From positions 1,302,001 to 1,366,000 of the forward strand of contig CAWJKP010000003.1 in the NCBI GenBank assembly GCA_963843465.1: 64,000 nt of DNA, read 5' to 3'. The stretch comes from CAWJKP01 sp963843465. Its GTDB lineage: Bacteria; Planctomycetota; Planctomycetia; Pirellulales; Thermoguttaceae. The translations under genes and the position numbers were made by a program. Under the pieces are notes generated by a model that searched no databases, was not told the DNA's origin, and worked only from the letters and a program-made list of their open reading frames with translations. Within the stretch, counting starts at the first letter, position 1. Every line of letters begins with the position of its first letter. Below are positions 42,948 through 51,122 of the stretch, one piece after another.

Positions 42948-42981
42948 CGGTTGGGCCCTTTTCCTCAAATTCGTGGTGCTC

Positions 42982-43659
42982 TGCGAGTAGGGTGGGACCA
43001 GCTCGCGTGAGCGAGCGCCGGCCCGCCAGGAGAGTGGTCAGTGGTCGGTGGCTAGTGACTAGAGAGGCATGGCACTACCCGTTCTGACCACTAGCCACTG
43101 ACCACTGCTGGTGGGCCGGCGGCCGCCAAGGCGGCCTTGTCCCACCCTACAAGAACAACGGAATCCCCTTACACCATTTTTCTTCAAAGGCCCGCCGGAA
43201 CGTCGAGCTCGCTGCCCGTAGGTCCTGCGAGTAGGGTGGGACCAGCTCGCGTGAGCGAGCGCCGGCCCACCAGGAGAGTGGTCGGTGGCTAGTGACTGGA
43301 GAGGCAAGGCACTACCCGTTCTGACCACTAGCCACTGACCACTGCTGGTGGGCCGGCGGCCGCCAAGGCGGCCTTGTCCCACCCTACAAGAACAACGGAA
43401 TCCCCTTACACCATTTTTCTTCAAAGGCCCGCCGGAACGACGAATTCGCTGCCCGTAGGTCCTGCGAGTAGGGTGGGACCAGCTCGCGTGAGCGAGCGCC
43501 GGCCCACCAGGAGAGTGGTCGGTGGCTAGTGACTGGAGAGGCAAGGCACTACCCGTTCTGACCACTAGCCACTGACCACTGCTGGTGGGCCGGCGGCCGC
43601 CAAGGCGGCCTTGTCCCACCCTACAAGAACAACGGAATCCCCTACACCATTTTTCTGGC
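42982..43659. repeat. Three tandem ~240 bp repeats
   Basis: Units start at 42982, 43226 and 43463 with TGCGAGTAGGGTGGGACCAG. Each contains CTCGCGTGAGCGAGCG, a GGTCAGTGGCTAG/CTAGCCACTGACC inverted pair, GTAGGGTGGGAC/GTCCCACCCTAC ends, and a CCATTTTTCTTC segment. Spacing is 244 then 237 bases. They fill the gap between the ECF sigma gene and its kinase. Each unit could fold as a large cruciform-like RNA. Confidence 0.9.
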
Positions 43660-43666
43660 GGGGGGG

Positions 43667-44281
43667 TCAATCCATCAGGTCTTCGAGTTCTTCGCGGAGC
43701 TTGCGGCGGACGCGGAAGTTGGCCGTGTAGACCGCCTGCAGGGAGATTTTCAGTTCGTCGGCCACTTCACCCGCCGTCCGGCCATCGATCGCGTAGAGCC
43801 AGAAAGCCCGCCAGGTCTGCTCTTCCACCCCCGCCCTCACGATTTCGATAGCGCGGTGCTCCGGGCCGTTGTCGGGACGGCCGCCCGTCATGGCCGTCGG
43901 GGGATCTGCGGGCGGCTCCGGGACGGCGGCCAACTGCTGCTGAGCGTCGGTGCCACCGCGGGCCTGCGGATGCCTCTTCCGCGCACGAAAATGATCGCGA
44001 ATCTTGTTCCGCGTCACCGTCCAGAGCCAACCGCGAAAGCTGCTGGTGGGCTGCTCTTTGCGGAACTCGGCGATGCGGCGGGCGACGGTCGCGAAGACTT
44101 CTTGGCCGACGTCGGCAGCATCCTGCGATTGCAGGCCGGAGTGCCGGCACCAATCGTAGATGAGCGGAGCGTAAATGTCGATCAAACGCCCCCACGCCTC
44201 CGCCTGGCCCGCCTTGACGCGATGGAGCAACCCCGAGGAGGTCGAACCGGGTGCAGGGTTGATCTGGCTGTCGTATACCAT
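43667..44281 (-). CDS. ECF RNA polymerase sigma factor
   Basis: A 204-residue ECF sigma factor. Region 2 spans about residues 20-90, including DAADVGQEVFATVARRIAEF and SSFRGWLWTVTRNKIRDHFR, which recognises the -10 element. A Gly/Pro linker of ~45 residues follows. Region 4 includes IDGRTAGEVADELKISLQAV, the helix-turn-helix for the -35 element. The start at 44281 is fixed by AGGAGG eight bases upstream. The zinc-finger kinase is encoded downstream on the same strand, separated by three 240 bp repeats. ECF sigma plus kinase pairs of this type are abundant in planctomycetes, where the kinase stands in for a classic anti-sigma factor. Confidence 0.88.
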   Translation of the reverse strand: MVYDSQINPAPGSTSSGLLHRVKAGQAEAWGRLIDIYAPLIYDWCRHSGLQSQDAADVGQEVFATVARRIAEFRKEQPTSSFRGWLWTVTRNKIRDHFRARKRHPQARGGTDAQQQLAAVPEPPADPPTAMTGGRPDNGPEHRAIEIVRAGVEEQTWRAFWLYAIDGRTAGEVADELKISLQAVYTANFRVRRKLREELEDLMD

Positions 44282-44607
44282 CGGTTCAGCCTCCTGAACG
44301 GTCCCCAAGAGCGTGCAGGCCGATGCCAGCGCATTATCCTACTCCGGCTCACGCTGGCTGCACAAGCCGCCTATCCAGCGGGAAAAGCCCAGGGGTGGCG
44401 AGTCAATCATCGCCCTGGAAAACGGACGTCGTGCCACCAGTCGCCTGGAAGAAAGGACTTCGTGCCGCGAATCACCCGGAAGAAAGGACTTCTTGCCAGA
44501 AAACGCCCGGGGGAGTGTAAAGGGGGACAGGCGCGCTTTTCAAGGCTCGCCTCTCCCCCGTTCTCCTTTCTCGCCCGTCTTCTCCCGCCCGAACGGTTGC
44601 CTGCTTC

Positions 44608-44712
44608 TCAGCGGGGCCTCTGCCAGACCTGCAATGGGCGTGCGATCCAAACTTGCGCGTGACCCTGCGACTTGAGTTTCTGGATCCTCACGGCCGTGGT
44701 CTCGGAAATCAT
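44608..44712 (-). pseudogene. Possible 5' remnant of a helix-turn-helix transposase
   Basis: AAGGAG lies just upstream of an ATG at 44712, followed by MISETTAVRIQKLKSQGHAQ and VWIARPLQV, then stop after 34 residues. The pattern R-I-x-x-L-x-x-x-G-H-x-x-x-x-I-A-R resembles the first helix-turn-helix of IS transposases such as IS21 IstA. No continuation was found. It is weak evidence; it may be a small gene or chance. Confidence 0.25.
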
Positions 44713-44884
44713 GCACCTGCTCCTTGCTGCTTGAACGCTCCAGTCGCCCGCTTCGTGGGGAAACGTGGCGGCAGTCGCATCGCCGCCGCGGGGCCCGCGG
44801 CAAATCAATCGGAAAACGTCGCTCCAGACGCACCGCCGACCCGGAAACCGCGCCTTCTTGGAGGCCATCGCTTCGCTTTGCGCC

Positions 44885-44981
44885 GCTGGAAGGTCGACAC
44901 CGCGGCAATTGGCGTCGCTCGAAGGTGGACAGGACGCCAATTTACGTCGCTCGAAAGTCGACAGCGCGGCAATTGGCGTCG
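44885..44981. repeat. 32 bp tandem repeat, three units
   Basis: Three head-to-tail units of 32 bases. The first is GCTGGAAGGTCGACACCGCG plus CAATTGGCGTC; the second is more divergent. The function is unknown. Confidence 0.7.
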
Positions 44982-45224
44982 CGCCGAAGGCATCGTCTCG
45001 CCGCTTGCCGGCGCGAAACGCGGCGCCTACTGGTACACTCGTCCAACGGGCGTCTCGGCCTAACTGGTTGGCCGCAAAAAAGATGGGCCGACGACGACGG
45101 CCGACGGGGAACCAGCCGGGGGATGGGGTCGATCCCCCGTGTGGTGAAAAAAGGGAAATCGTGTTCTTGGATCGCACGGTGATCTGACACATTTCGGCCC
45201 AGCGGCCCCCCGGCTGCCGAGAGG

Positions 45225-45385
45225 GGGAGAAGAGGAGAGGGGGAGAAGGGGAGAGGGGGAGAGGGGGAGAAGAGGAGAGGAGGAGAGGAGGCGGGGAGAT
45301 GAGGGACGCAGGGAGACTCGACTCCCGTTTCCCCGCTTTCTCCTCTTCTCCCCTTCTCCTCTTCTCCCCCTCTCCTTTTCTCGCT
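45225..45385. repeat. Polypurine tract and matching polypyrimidine tract
   Basis: About 70 bases of G/A (GAGGGGGAGAAGAGGAGAGG type) are followed after ~35 bases by ~55 bases of C/T that are its approximate reverse complement. The pair could form a hairpin or triplex DNA and lies just downstream of the NUDIX gene stop. Confidence 0.75.
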
Positions 45386-45414
45386 GTCTGCCGACTGATC
45401 GCCAACCGCACTCT

Positions 45415-46038
45415 TCACACCAGCCCCTCCAACACGGTCACCAGCTCGCCGAGGATCATGCAGGTGGCGCCCCAGATGCGGTGCGATTGCCAGGCGAAAT
45501 GGGGGGCCGTGTAGGTCTGGCCTTGCAGTTGCCGGGAGTGACTGCCGAAATTGGCCGGATCGAGCAGATGGGAAAGGGGAACTTCCAGCAGGCACTCGAC
45601 CTCCTCGACGCTGGGCGACCAGGCGGGCCGGCGCGGGGCGAAGCCCACCCAGGGGTCGATGCGGAAGTTGCTGGCCGCCACATAGATCGGCGAGAGCCGG
45701 CCGGCAAGCGCGATGGGCACGTCGCGGCCGCCCAGCTCCTCGCAGAACTCGCGGACGGCCGCCGCGGCGCTGCTCTCGCCCGGCTCCATCGCCCCGCCCG
45801 GCAGGCAGATCTGGCCCGGATGATCGGGCAGGCGGGCCGGCCGCTCGGTCAGCGGCAGGTACCACTGCCGCCGGTGCGGATAGATCAAAGCCAGCACGGC
45901 CGACGGCCGGGCGTCGGCCGGAATGCGGTCGTAGTGCCGGCCGTGAGGCGGATAGGGCTCGAAGCGGGTGCCGACCATCGGTCCGGGCAACGGCCCGGCC
46001 AGCCGCGCCGCCAGCATCTGCGGAAGGTCCGGGTTCAT
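45415..46038 (-). CDS. NUDIX hydrolase, CoA pyrophosphatase-like
   Basis: A 207-residue NUDIX enzyme. The NUDIX box GGAMEPGESSAAAAVREF, continuing CEELG, sits at about residues 82-104 with all the metal-binding Glu residues. The upstream LPDHPGQICLPGG segment matches the CoA-pyrophosphatase (NudL/YeaB) subgroup, which splits CoA or acyl-CoA into phosphopantetheine derivatives and ADP. The C-terminus carries the APHFAWQSHRIWGATCMIL block also seen in that group. Its ATG overlaps the stop of the upstream membrane-protein gene (ATGA), so the two are co-translated. Confidence 0.88.
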   Translation of the reverse strand: MNPDLPQMLAARLAGPLPGPMVGTRFEPYPPHGRHYDRIPADARPSAVLALIYPHRRQWYLPLTERPARLPDHPGQICLPGGAMEPGESSAAAAVREFCEELGGRDVPIALAGRLSPIYVAASNFRIDPWVGFAPRRPAWSPSVEEVECLLEVPLSHLLDPANFGSHSRQLQGQTYTAPHFAWQSHRIWGATCMILGELVTVLEGLV

Positions 46039-47750
46039 GGCGATCCCCCGTCGCGCGAGCCGTCGACAACGGGAACCTCGCTCTTATCTGCCGCCAGGCC
46101 GGCGCGGCCGCCGGGGCTAGCCTCGCGCAAACGGTAGACGATGTACATCTCGTTCTGATAGACGACCGGCAGCGGCAGGTCGGGGTTCCGCTCGGTCAAG
46201 ACGTAGTCCGCGGCGAACTGCTTGCCCAGCCGCCGCAACCGCTCTGGCCCCATATCGCCCAACGAGGCGAACCACCGCAGGTTGTCGTCGGCCGAGCCCG
46301 TGTCGTGGATCGCGTGCAGCATGTCCCACCAGCGGACGATCGATCGGGCGTCCTGGGGGATCTCCTTCCAGTTGACCACCTCGCTGCGTCCGCAGTACCA
46401 CTTGAACGTTTGCGCGTTCATGGGGGTGAGGAAGCGGGCGAGTGGCGGCGTGTGGGCGGGGTCGGCGATCCATCGGCAGGCCCGCCGCCAGGCCCAATAC
46501 TGGGCGACGTCTCCGGCGTCGGCCGGCGGCACCCGGGGCCGAGCCAGGTCGGCCACCCCGAAGCCGGCCCAAGCGACGACCGCCGCCAACGTCACGCGCC
46601 CGATCCAACGGCCGGCCAGGCGCCGCCGGACGGGCGTACACCACCGACCCGCCAAGAGCGACGGCAGCTTTGTCAGCACGTCGGCCGCCAGCAGGGCCAC
46701 GGCCAAGGGAACGGCCACGTCCGACAAGCGGAACCAGTAGTATTTCAGCAGCCCGGCCGCCAGCTCCGCGTTCCAGCGGCCCAGCACGTTGACGCCCATC
46801 CCCACGGCCGCGATGGCCAGCGAGCCGACCGTAAACCACCGCAGCCGCCGCCGCGGCCCGCCACCGGGCACGAGCCGGTCGACGACGAAATAGAACAGCG
46901 TCAGTCCCAGAAACAGAACGACCTGCACCAGCGGAAACTCGGAGGGCACGAGGTGGTGCGGCAGCCGCTCATAGACATAGATCACGTCGGCCTCCCGCAC
47001 TAGTTTCGGGTCCATCCCCCAACTCAACCTGAGCGCCGGAATGACCCCGAACAGCGACAAGGCCAGTCCGCCCAGCAGCCACGGCCAGAGCGACCGCAGC
47101 GGCAAGCGGTCGCGGGGCGCCAGCAGCCAGACGACCCCCGCCGCCACGGCCGACCAGCCGCCGACCAGGACGTGGAATGCCGACGCCCCGCCCAACAGCA
47201 GCCACGTGCGGCGCCAACGGTTCCGCAGGATGGCCTCCAGGCCGAGGAAGACCAGGACATAGGCGAATCCCTTGGCCTCCACGCCGCCGATGATCCATTC
47301 CCCGGCCATAGGAAACCACTTTGTCAGGACCACCAGCAGCACGGCCGTGGGCAGGGCCCACCAGGCCCGCGGCACGAGGGCGAAGCTCAGCCGCCGCCAG
47401 GCCCAGGCCAGCAGTGCCCAGGTGAGCAGGCGGCCGACCCAGGCCAAGGCCGGCGGGGCGAGCCAGAGGGCCAACCAGCCGAAGGTGAAGTAGAAGACCT
47501 TGTGGCAATCGGCCGTGTTGAGGAAGAAGTCGCTGGCCGCCCAGTGGGGGTTCCAGAAGTGGATCGCTTTGCCCAGGTAGTAGGGCTCGTTGACCTCGGG
47601 GACCGGCACGGCTCCCTGGATGAAGAAGACCAAGAAGACCAGGCTCACCTCGGCGGCAATCTTCCAGCCGTCCGGCCGACGCCAAAGCCGCCAGCGGCGC
47701 AATCCCGACTTTTCCAGCGGCGGTCCCGGCTTGTCAAACTCGGTAACCAT
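46035..47750 (-). CDS. Polytopic membrane protein of unknown function
   Basis: A 571-residue membrane protein with about twelve hydrophobic helices and a soluble C-terminal domain from about residue 415. VPEVNEPYYLGKAIHFWNP after the first helix and FKWYCGRSEVVNWKEIPQD in the C-terminal domain look conserved and may belong to a planctomycete family with GT-C-like layout. The start at 47750 is chosen because upstream residues to 47834 lack structure; a membrane anchor follows at residues 36-54. It overlaps the NUDIX gene by four bases. The function is unknown, and the operon partner gives no clear hint. Confidence 0.75.
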   Translation of the reverse strand: MVTEFDKPGPPLEKSGLRRWRLWRRPDGWKIAAEVSLVFLVFFIQGAVPVPEVNEPYYLGKAIHFWNPHWAASDFFLNTADCHKVFYFTFGWLALWLAPPALAWVGRLLTWALLAWAWRRLSFALVPRAWWALPTAVLLVVLTKWFPMAGEWIIGGVEAKGFAYVLVFLGLEAILRNRWRRTWLLLGGASAFHVLVGGWSAVAAGVVWLLAPRDRLPLRSLWPWLLGGLALSLFGVIPALRLSWGMDPKLVREADVIYVYERLPHHLVPSEFPLVQVVLFLGLTLFYFVVDRLVPGGGPRRRLRWFTVGSLAIAAVGMGVNVLGRWNAELAAGLLKYYWFRLSDVAVPLAVALLAADVLTKLPSLLAGRWCTPVRRRLAGRWIGRVTLAAVVAWAGFGVADLARPRVPPADAGDVAQYWAWRRACRWIADPAHTPPLARFLTPMNAQTFKWYCGRSEVVNWKEIPQDARSIVRWWDMLHAIHDTGSADDNLRWFASLGDMGPERLRRLGKQFAADYVLTERNPDLPLPVVYQNEMYIVYRLREASPGGRAGLAADKSEVPVVDGSRDGGSP

Positions 47751-47823
47751 TGAGCGAAATTCTAATGGGAGGCATAGCGGCCGGCTATACGGCCCGCGGC
47801 TGGGAATGTGCCGTGGGCGATCA

Positions 47824-47878
47824 GTAGCAGGCACACGGCGTGTGCCGTTCTCGGCGGCACACGGCGTGTGCCTGCTAC
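47824..47878. repeat. Family E inverted pair
   Basis: GCAGGCACACGGCGTGTGCC followed by its reverse complement, with GTAG/CTAC ends, in the divergent gap between the membrane protein and the solute-binding protein. Same family as 30051-30157. Confidence 0.8.
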
Positions 47879-47965
47879 ATTATCGCCTCGAACCAGCCGC
47901 CTCGGACAGCGTATAAGAAAGACCGTGATCCCGGCTGCTGTTGCCACGAAGAGACCCCCGTTGCC

Positions 47966-49440
47966 ATGTCCCTCGCCTCCATTGGTGTCCGTCCACACTT
48001 CGCCCGGGGCGCCTTACCGCCTCTCTGCGGGCTGACGCTCATGGTGGTCGCCCTGGTTGGCTGCACGCCGAGAAGTGAGACCGGGGCGCCTGGTTCGCCG
48101 CCGTCAGCGGGGGAGAAGCTGAAGCTGGCGATCGTCGACGACCCGGCCCTGGTTGGAGCGGTCGGCAAGTTAAGGGGCGAATGGCGTGGTCAGACGGGCG
48201 GGGATTTCGAGGTCGTGCCGATCGGCCCAACCGAGATTTCCAGCGGCAAGCGGCTGCCTTGGGACGCGGTGATTTGCTCCTCCGCCCAACTTGGGGAGCT
48301 GGCGGAGGGGAACCGCATTCTGCCGGTGCCGAAGGAACTGATCGATGGTCGTCAGACCGGCTGGGGAGAGATGTTCAGTCTGCTCCGCGTGCGGGAAGCC
48401 GCCTGGGGCAACCGGGTGGTGGCGGTGCCTTTTGGTTCGGCGATCTTCGTCTGCTACTACCGGCCAGACCTACTGGAATCAGTCGGCCGCGGTCCGCCGC
48501 GTACCTGGCAAGAATACCAGGAGTTGGCGATGTTGCTGGCCGAGCGTCGAGCCCGGATGCCGGCGGGTTGGCACGCGGCCGTTGAACCGCTGGGCAAGGG
48601 TTGGGCGGCCGCCATGCTGCTGAGCCGCGTCGCCGCGTACACGGCCCACCGCGAGAACGACTCCACCCTGTTCCACATCGAAACCATGCGGCCGCTGATC
48701 GACACGCCGCCCTTCGTCCGCGCCTGAAGGAGCTGATCGCTGCCTCCGCCCTGGGACCGGCCGAGGCGACCGACTACGATCCTGCGGCCGTCCGCCGGGC
48801 CTTTTGGGAGGGCAAGTGCGGATTGGCCGTCACCTGGCCCACCGCCGCAGTGGAGAGGAAGATCGCCCCCAAGACGGCCGCGGCAGCATCGCTGTCGGTG
48901 GCCTTCGCCGAGATGCCCGGCTCTTCCGAGTCGTACAGCTTCGCCGACAAGGCTTGGGAGCCCCGGGCGGAGGACGACGAGCCGCATGTGCCGCTGTTGG
49001 CCTTCGCCGGACGAATGGGCGTGGTCAGCCGCGAGTCGAAGTCGCCGGACGCGGCCTTCCATTTCCTGGCCTGGCTCTCCGGTGATCGCTGGAGCGAGTT
49101 GGTCTCGCCCGTCACGTCCGCCACGACGCTCTTCCGCAGCTCGCACCTGAAGAACCCGCAGCTTTGGGTCGAGTTGCAGGTGCCGGGTTCCGCGGCGGCC
49201 CAGTATGGGGCCCTCGTCGAAAAGATCCTCTCCCGGTCACAACGGCTGCTGGTCCCTCGAATACCCGGACAGACGGAGTATCTTGCGGCCCTCGACGAAG
49301 CGGTTCGAGAGGCCGTCCGAGGCCGCAAAGGTCCTGAAGAGGCTCTGTCCGGTGCCGTTGGGCGATGGCAGCAGATCACCAACCGGCTGGGCCGTATCCC
49401 CCAGAAGCTGGCCTACTGGCGGAGCTTGGGGCTGGATTGA
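47966..49440 (+). CDS. Extracellular solute-binding lipoprotein, frame interrupted
   Basis: About 491 residues after repair. A signal peptide with lipobox LMVVALVGC is followed by a family 1-type substrate-binding fold: LKLAIVDDPALVGAVGKLRG, DAVICSSAQLGELAEG, VVAVPFGSAIFVCYYRPDLL, FWEGKCGLAVTWPTAA and GVVSRESKSPDAAFHFLAWL. These match sugar or oligosaccharide ABC binding proteins. The frame breaks near 48723; one added C (a G on the other strand, giving AGGGCGC) restores VRALKELIAASALG. No permease or ATPase genes are adjacent, so its transporter is elsewhere or it acts as a receptor. ATG 47966 is chosen because the signal peptide begins there. Confidence 0.8.
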
Positions 49441-49522
49441 CCTCTTTTGACAGTCCCTTGGGAGATCTCTACAATGATCCTTTCACCGGCATCGGCCAAT
49501 ACCGGAGTGAAGCCGCGTGATC

Positions 49523-49595
49523 GGGGGTGTAGCTCAGCTGGGAGAGCGGTACGTTCGCAATGTACAGGTCGAGGGTTCGAGTCCCTTCACCTCCA
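49523..49595 (+). tRNA. tRNA-Ala(CGC)
   Basis: A 73-base cloverleaf: acceptor GGGGGTG pairing with CACCTCC, D arm GCTC/GAGC, anticodon stem GTACG/TGTAC with loop TTCGCAA (anticodon CGC), and T arm GAGGG/CCCTT with TTCGAGT. The G3-U70 pair in the acceptor is the identity element of alanine tRNAs. CCA is not encoded. It reads Ala GCG codons, which suits GC-rich genes. Confidence 0.93.
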
Positions 49596-49631
49596 CTCGA
49601 TCTAAGTGTAAATCATAGAACGACTTACAAA

Positions 49632-49651
49632 ACGGCCTCGCAAGAGGCCGT
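49632..49651 (+). terminator. Hairpin downstream of tRNA-Ala
   Basis: A perfect 8 bp stem ACGGCCTC/GAGGCCGT closed by a GCAA tetraloop, followed by GGTCGTTCTTT. It starts 37 bases after the tRNA. A short direct repeat GGCTATCTAAAA lies just beyond (49668-49692). Confidence 0.6.
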
Positions 49652-49782
49652 GGTCGTTCTTTGGCCTTGGCTATCTAAAAGGCTATCTAAAAAGTGCAGC
49701 CCAAAGGGTTTCTCGCAGGGGTAATCGGCGGCCACGGTGATCGTGCCCGCAAAGGCACTCAGCGTGCCCGTAGACGCCGTTT

Positions 49783-50283
49783 CTAGGTTGGGCCGATGGC
49801 CTTCAGCGCCAACCGCAGGAACTTCTCGATCTCCCAGTAGACCTCGTCCCGCTCCTCCTTGAACTCCAGTTGTTCCGGCAGCCGCCGCAGCGACCAGTGC
49901 AGCCGGGCCGGGGGCAAGTAGATCCCCCGCAGGTCGTCGTCGGAGTCCTCGGAGGCCAGTCCGAACGCCTTGGAGCCGACCTGGCAGCGGTAGATGATCC
50001 AGGGCCGCAGGTCGTCGGTGATCTCGCCCAGTTCGTCCTCGACCTCCCGCCGCCGCAGGGCCAGCTCATGGAAATAGGCCGTCACCGTCTCCCCATCAGC
50101 GAAACGGACCAAGTACGGCTGGTGGTTGTCCGGTGGACTCTCCAGGATTACACCTGCGCTGCCCGGTGGCGTGAACTGCTGGCCATCCGGCAGGGGCTTG
50201 GCCACCTTCAGCACCACTTGGGTGCCTGCGGGGATGACGAACCCCGGCAGCAGCTTGCGGAAGGAATGATCGTCGGCGGGCAT
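49783..50283 (-). CDS. Truncated RlaP/YcgL-type nucleotidyltransferase
   Basis: About 166 residues from ATG 50283. Residues 1-85 form a small beta domain (FVIPAGTQVVLKVAKPLPDG to YLVRFADGETVTAYFHELAL). Residues ~95-160 match the start of the polymerase-beta superfamily RlaP/YcgL family: GSKAFGLASEDSDDDLRGIY, with the G-S and D-x-D metal site, then YWEIEKFLRLALKA. The expected rest of that domain (about 100 or more residues) is missing; the frame ends IGPT after the LALKA helix. The break lies close to the tRNA-Ala, so a recombination at that site may have removed the 3' end. Activity is doubtful. Confidence 0.65.
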   Translation of the reverse strand: MPADDHSFRKLLPGFVIPAGTQVVLKVAKPLPDGQQFTPPGSAGVILESPPDNHQPYLVRFADGETVTAYFHELALRRREVEDELGEITDDLRPWIIYRCQVGSKAFGLASEDSDDDLRGIYLPPARLHWSLRRLPEQLEFKEERDEVYWEIEKFLRLALKAIGPT

Positions 50284-50309
50284 GACGCTCCTTGACCTGG
50301 GGCCAGGCC

Positions 50310-50876
50310 TCAGATTTCCTTCCCCACCGCGAAAGCGTGGCCCAGTGACTCGCCGACGCCGTAGTACACGCGGTTGCCCGGCGAGAAGATGATCGGCAGG
50401 ATCTTGAGAATGTCCGGCATCCCGGCCTCGTCCAGCACGGCCTCGTCCGCCTTCACATCGAGGATCTGGCCGACGAACTGGGTGTGCAGGCCCAGGTCGT
50501 AGTTTTGCAGAACCTTGCACTCCAGCACCAGCGGGCATTCCTGGACGTAGGGAGCATCAACCAGGTCGCTGCGGCCGGGCGTCCAGCCGGTGGCGGCGAA
50601 CTTGTCGGTGTCCCGCCCGCTGACCAGCCCGAAGTAGTCGGCTTCCTTCACTTGGCTCTGCGACGGCACGCTTACGGTGAACGCCTTCCGCTCGATCAGG
50701 CTGCCGTAGCTGTAGGTGGCCTTCCGCAGCGACACGGCCACGCAGGGCGGGTCGGAGCAGCAGATGCCGCCCCAGGCGGCTACCATGCCGTTGGGCTTGC
50801 CCTGGGCGTCGTAGGAGCCGACGATCCAGGTCGGCGTGGGATAGATTAGGGTCTTGGCACCGATGGAGCGTTTCAT
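50310..50876 (-). CDS. Flavin reductase-like FMN-binding protein
   Basis: A 188-residue split-barrel flavoprotein. The N-terminus TLIYPTPTWIVGSYDAQGK with NGMVAAWGGICCSDPP matches the flavin reductase-like domain, and KAFTVSVPSQSQVKEADYFG is the next conserved block. Enzymes of this family reduce FMN or FAD with NAD(P)H, or carry a tightly bound FMN. The partner is unknown. It lies 26 bases upstream of the truncated nucleotidyltransferase gene on the same strand. Confidence 0.87.
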   Translation of the reverse strand: MKRSIGAKTLIYPTPTWIVGSYDAQGKPNGMVAAWGGICCSDPPCVAVSLRKATYSYGSLIERKAFTVSVPSQSQVKEADYFGLVSGRDTDKFAATGWTPGRSDLVDAPYVQECPLVLECKVLQNYDLGLHTQFVGQILDVKADEAVLDEAGMPDILKILPIIFSPGNRVYYGVGESLGHAFAVGKEI

Positions 50877-51122
50877 GGCTGGCTCTCCGTCCTCTTGGTG
50901 GGGATGCCGTCCATTGTCGCCCGTGGTACTGGCAGGTCAAGAGTCAGTACGCCGCATCACTCGACGACCCAGGGTTCCTGCGCAACGTTCGAGCGGGCGA
51001 TGGGACGGGAGGAGGTGACCGTGGCGAAGAGGCGGACGGCGACGGGGAAGCGGGCGGTGGGGGCGTGAGGAGCGACGGCATGGCTTACGCTGCAGGCTCC
51101 GGCAAGCTGGAAGACAGGCACC

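Larger units (their letters stand above)
44282..45414. other. 1.1 kb region without an intact gene
   Basis: Contains, from left to right: short GGAAGAAAGGACTTC repeats (44445-44500), a possible gene remnant (44608-44712, minus), a 32 bp tandem repeat with three units (44885-44981), and purine-rich then pyrimidine-rich tracts (45225-45385). No complete coding sequence with a credible family or composition was found in any frame. Confidence 0.6.

Noticed and set aside
40905..43010. A 701-codon frame antisense to the kinase
   Set aside because: High GC creates long antisense frames. The minus strand gives clear kinase motifs, and the plus-strand product has none.
44608..45411. A full-length 267-codon gene in the 1.1 kb gap
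   Set aside because: Most of it reads low-complexity Ser/Pro from the purine/pyrimidine tracts and tandem repeats. Only the last 34 codons have a plausible start and pattern.
49596..49782. Phage attachment site and integrase gene
   Set aside because: No integrase is present and no second copy of the tRNA 3' end was found in the window. Only a short direct repeat and a truncated gene hint at past integration.
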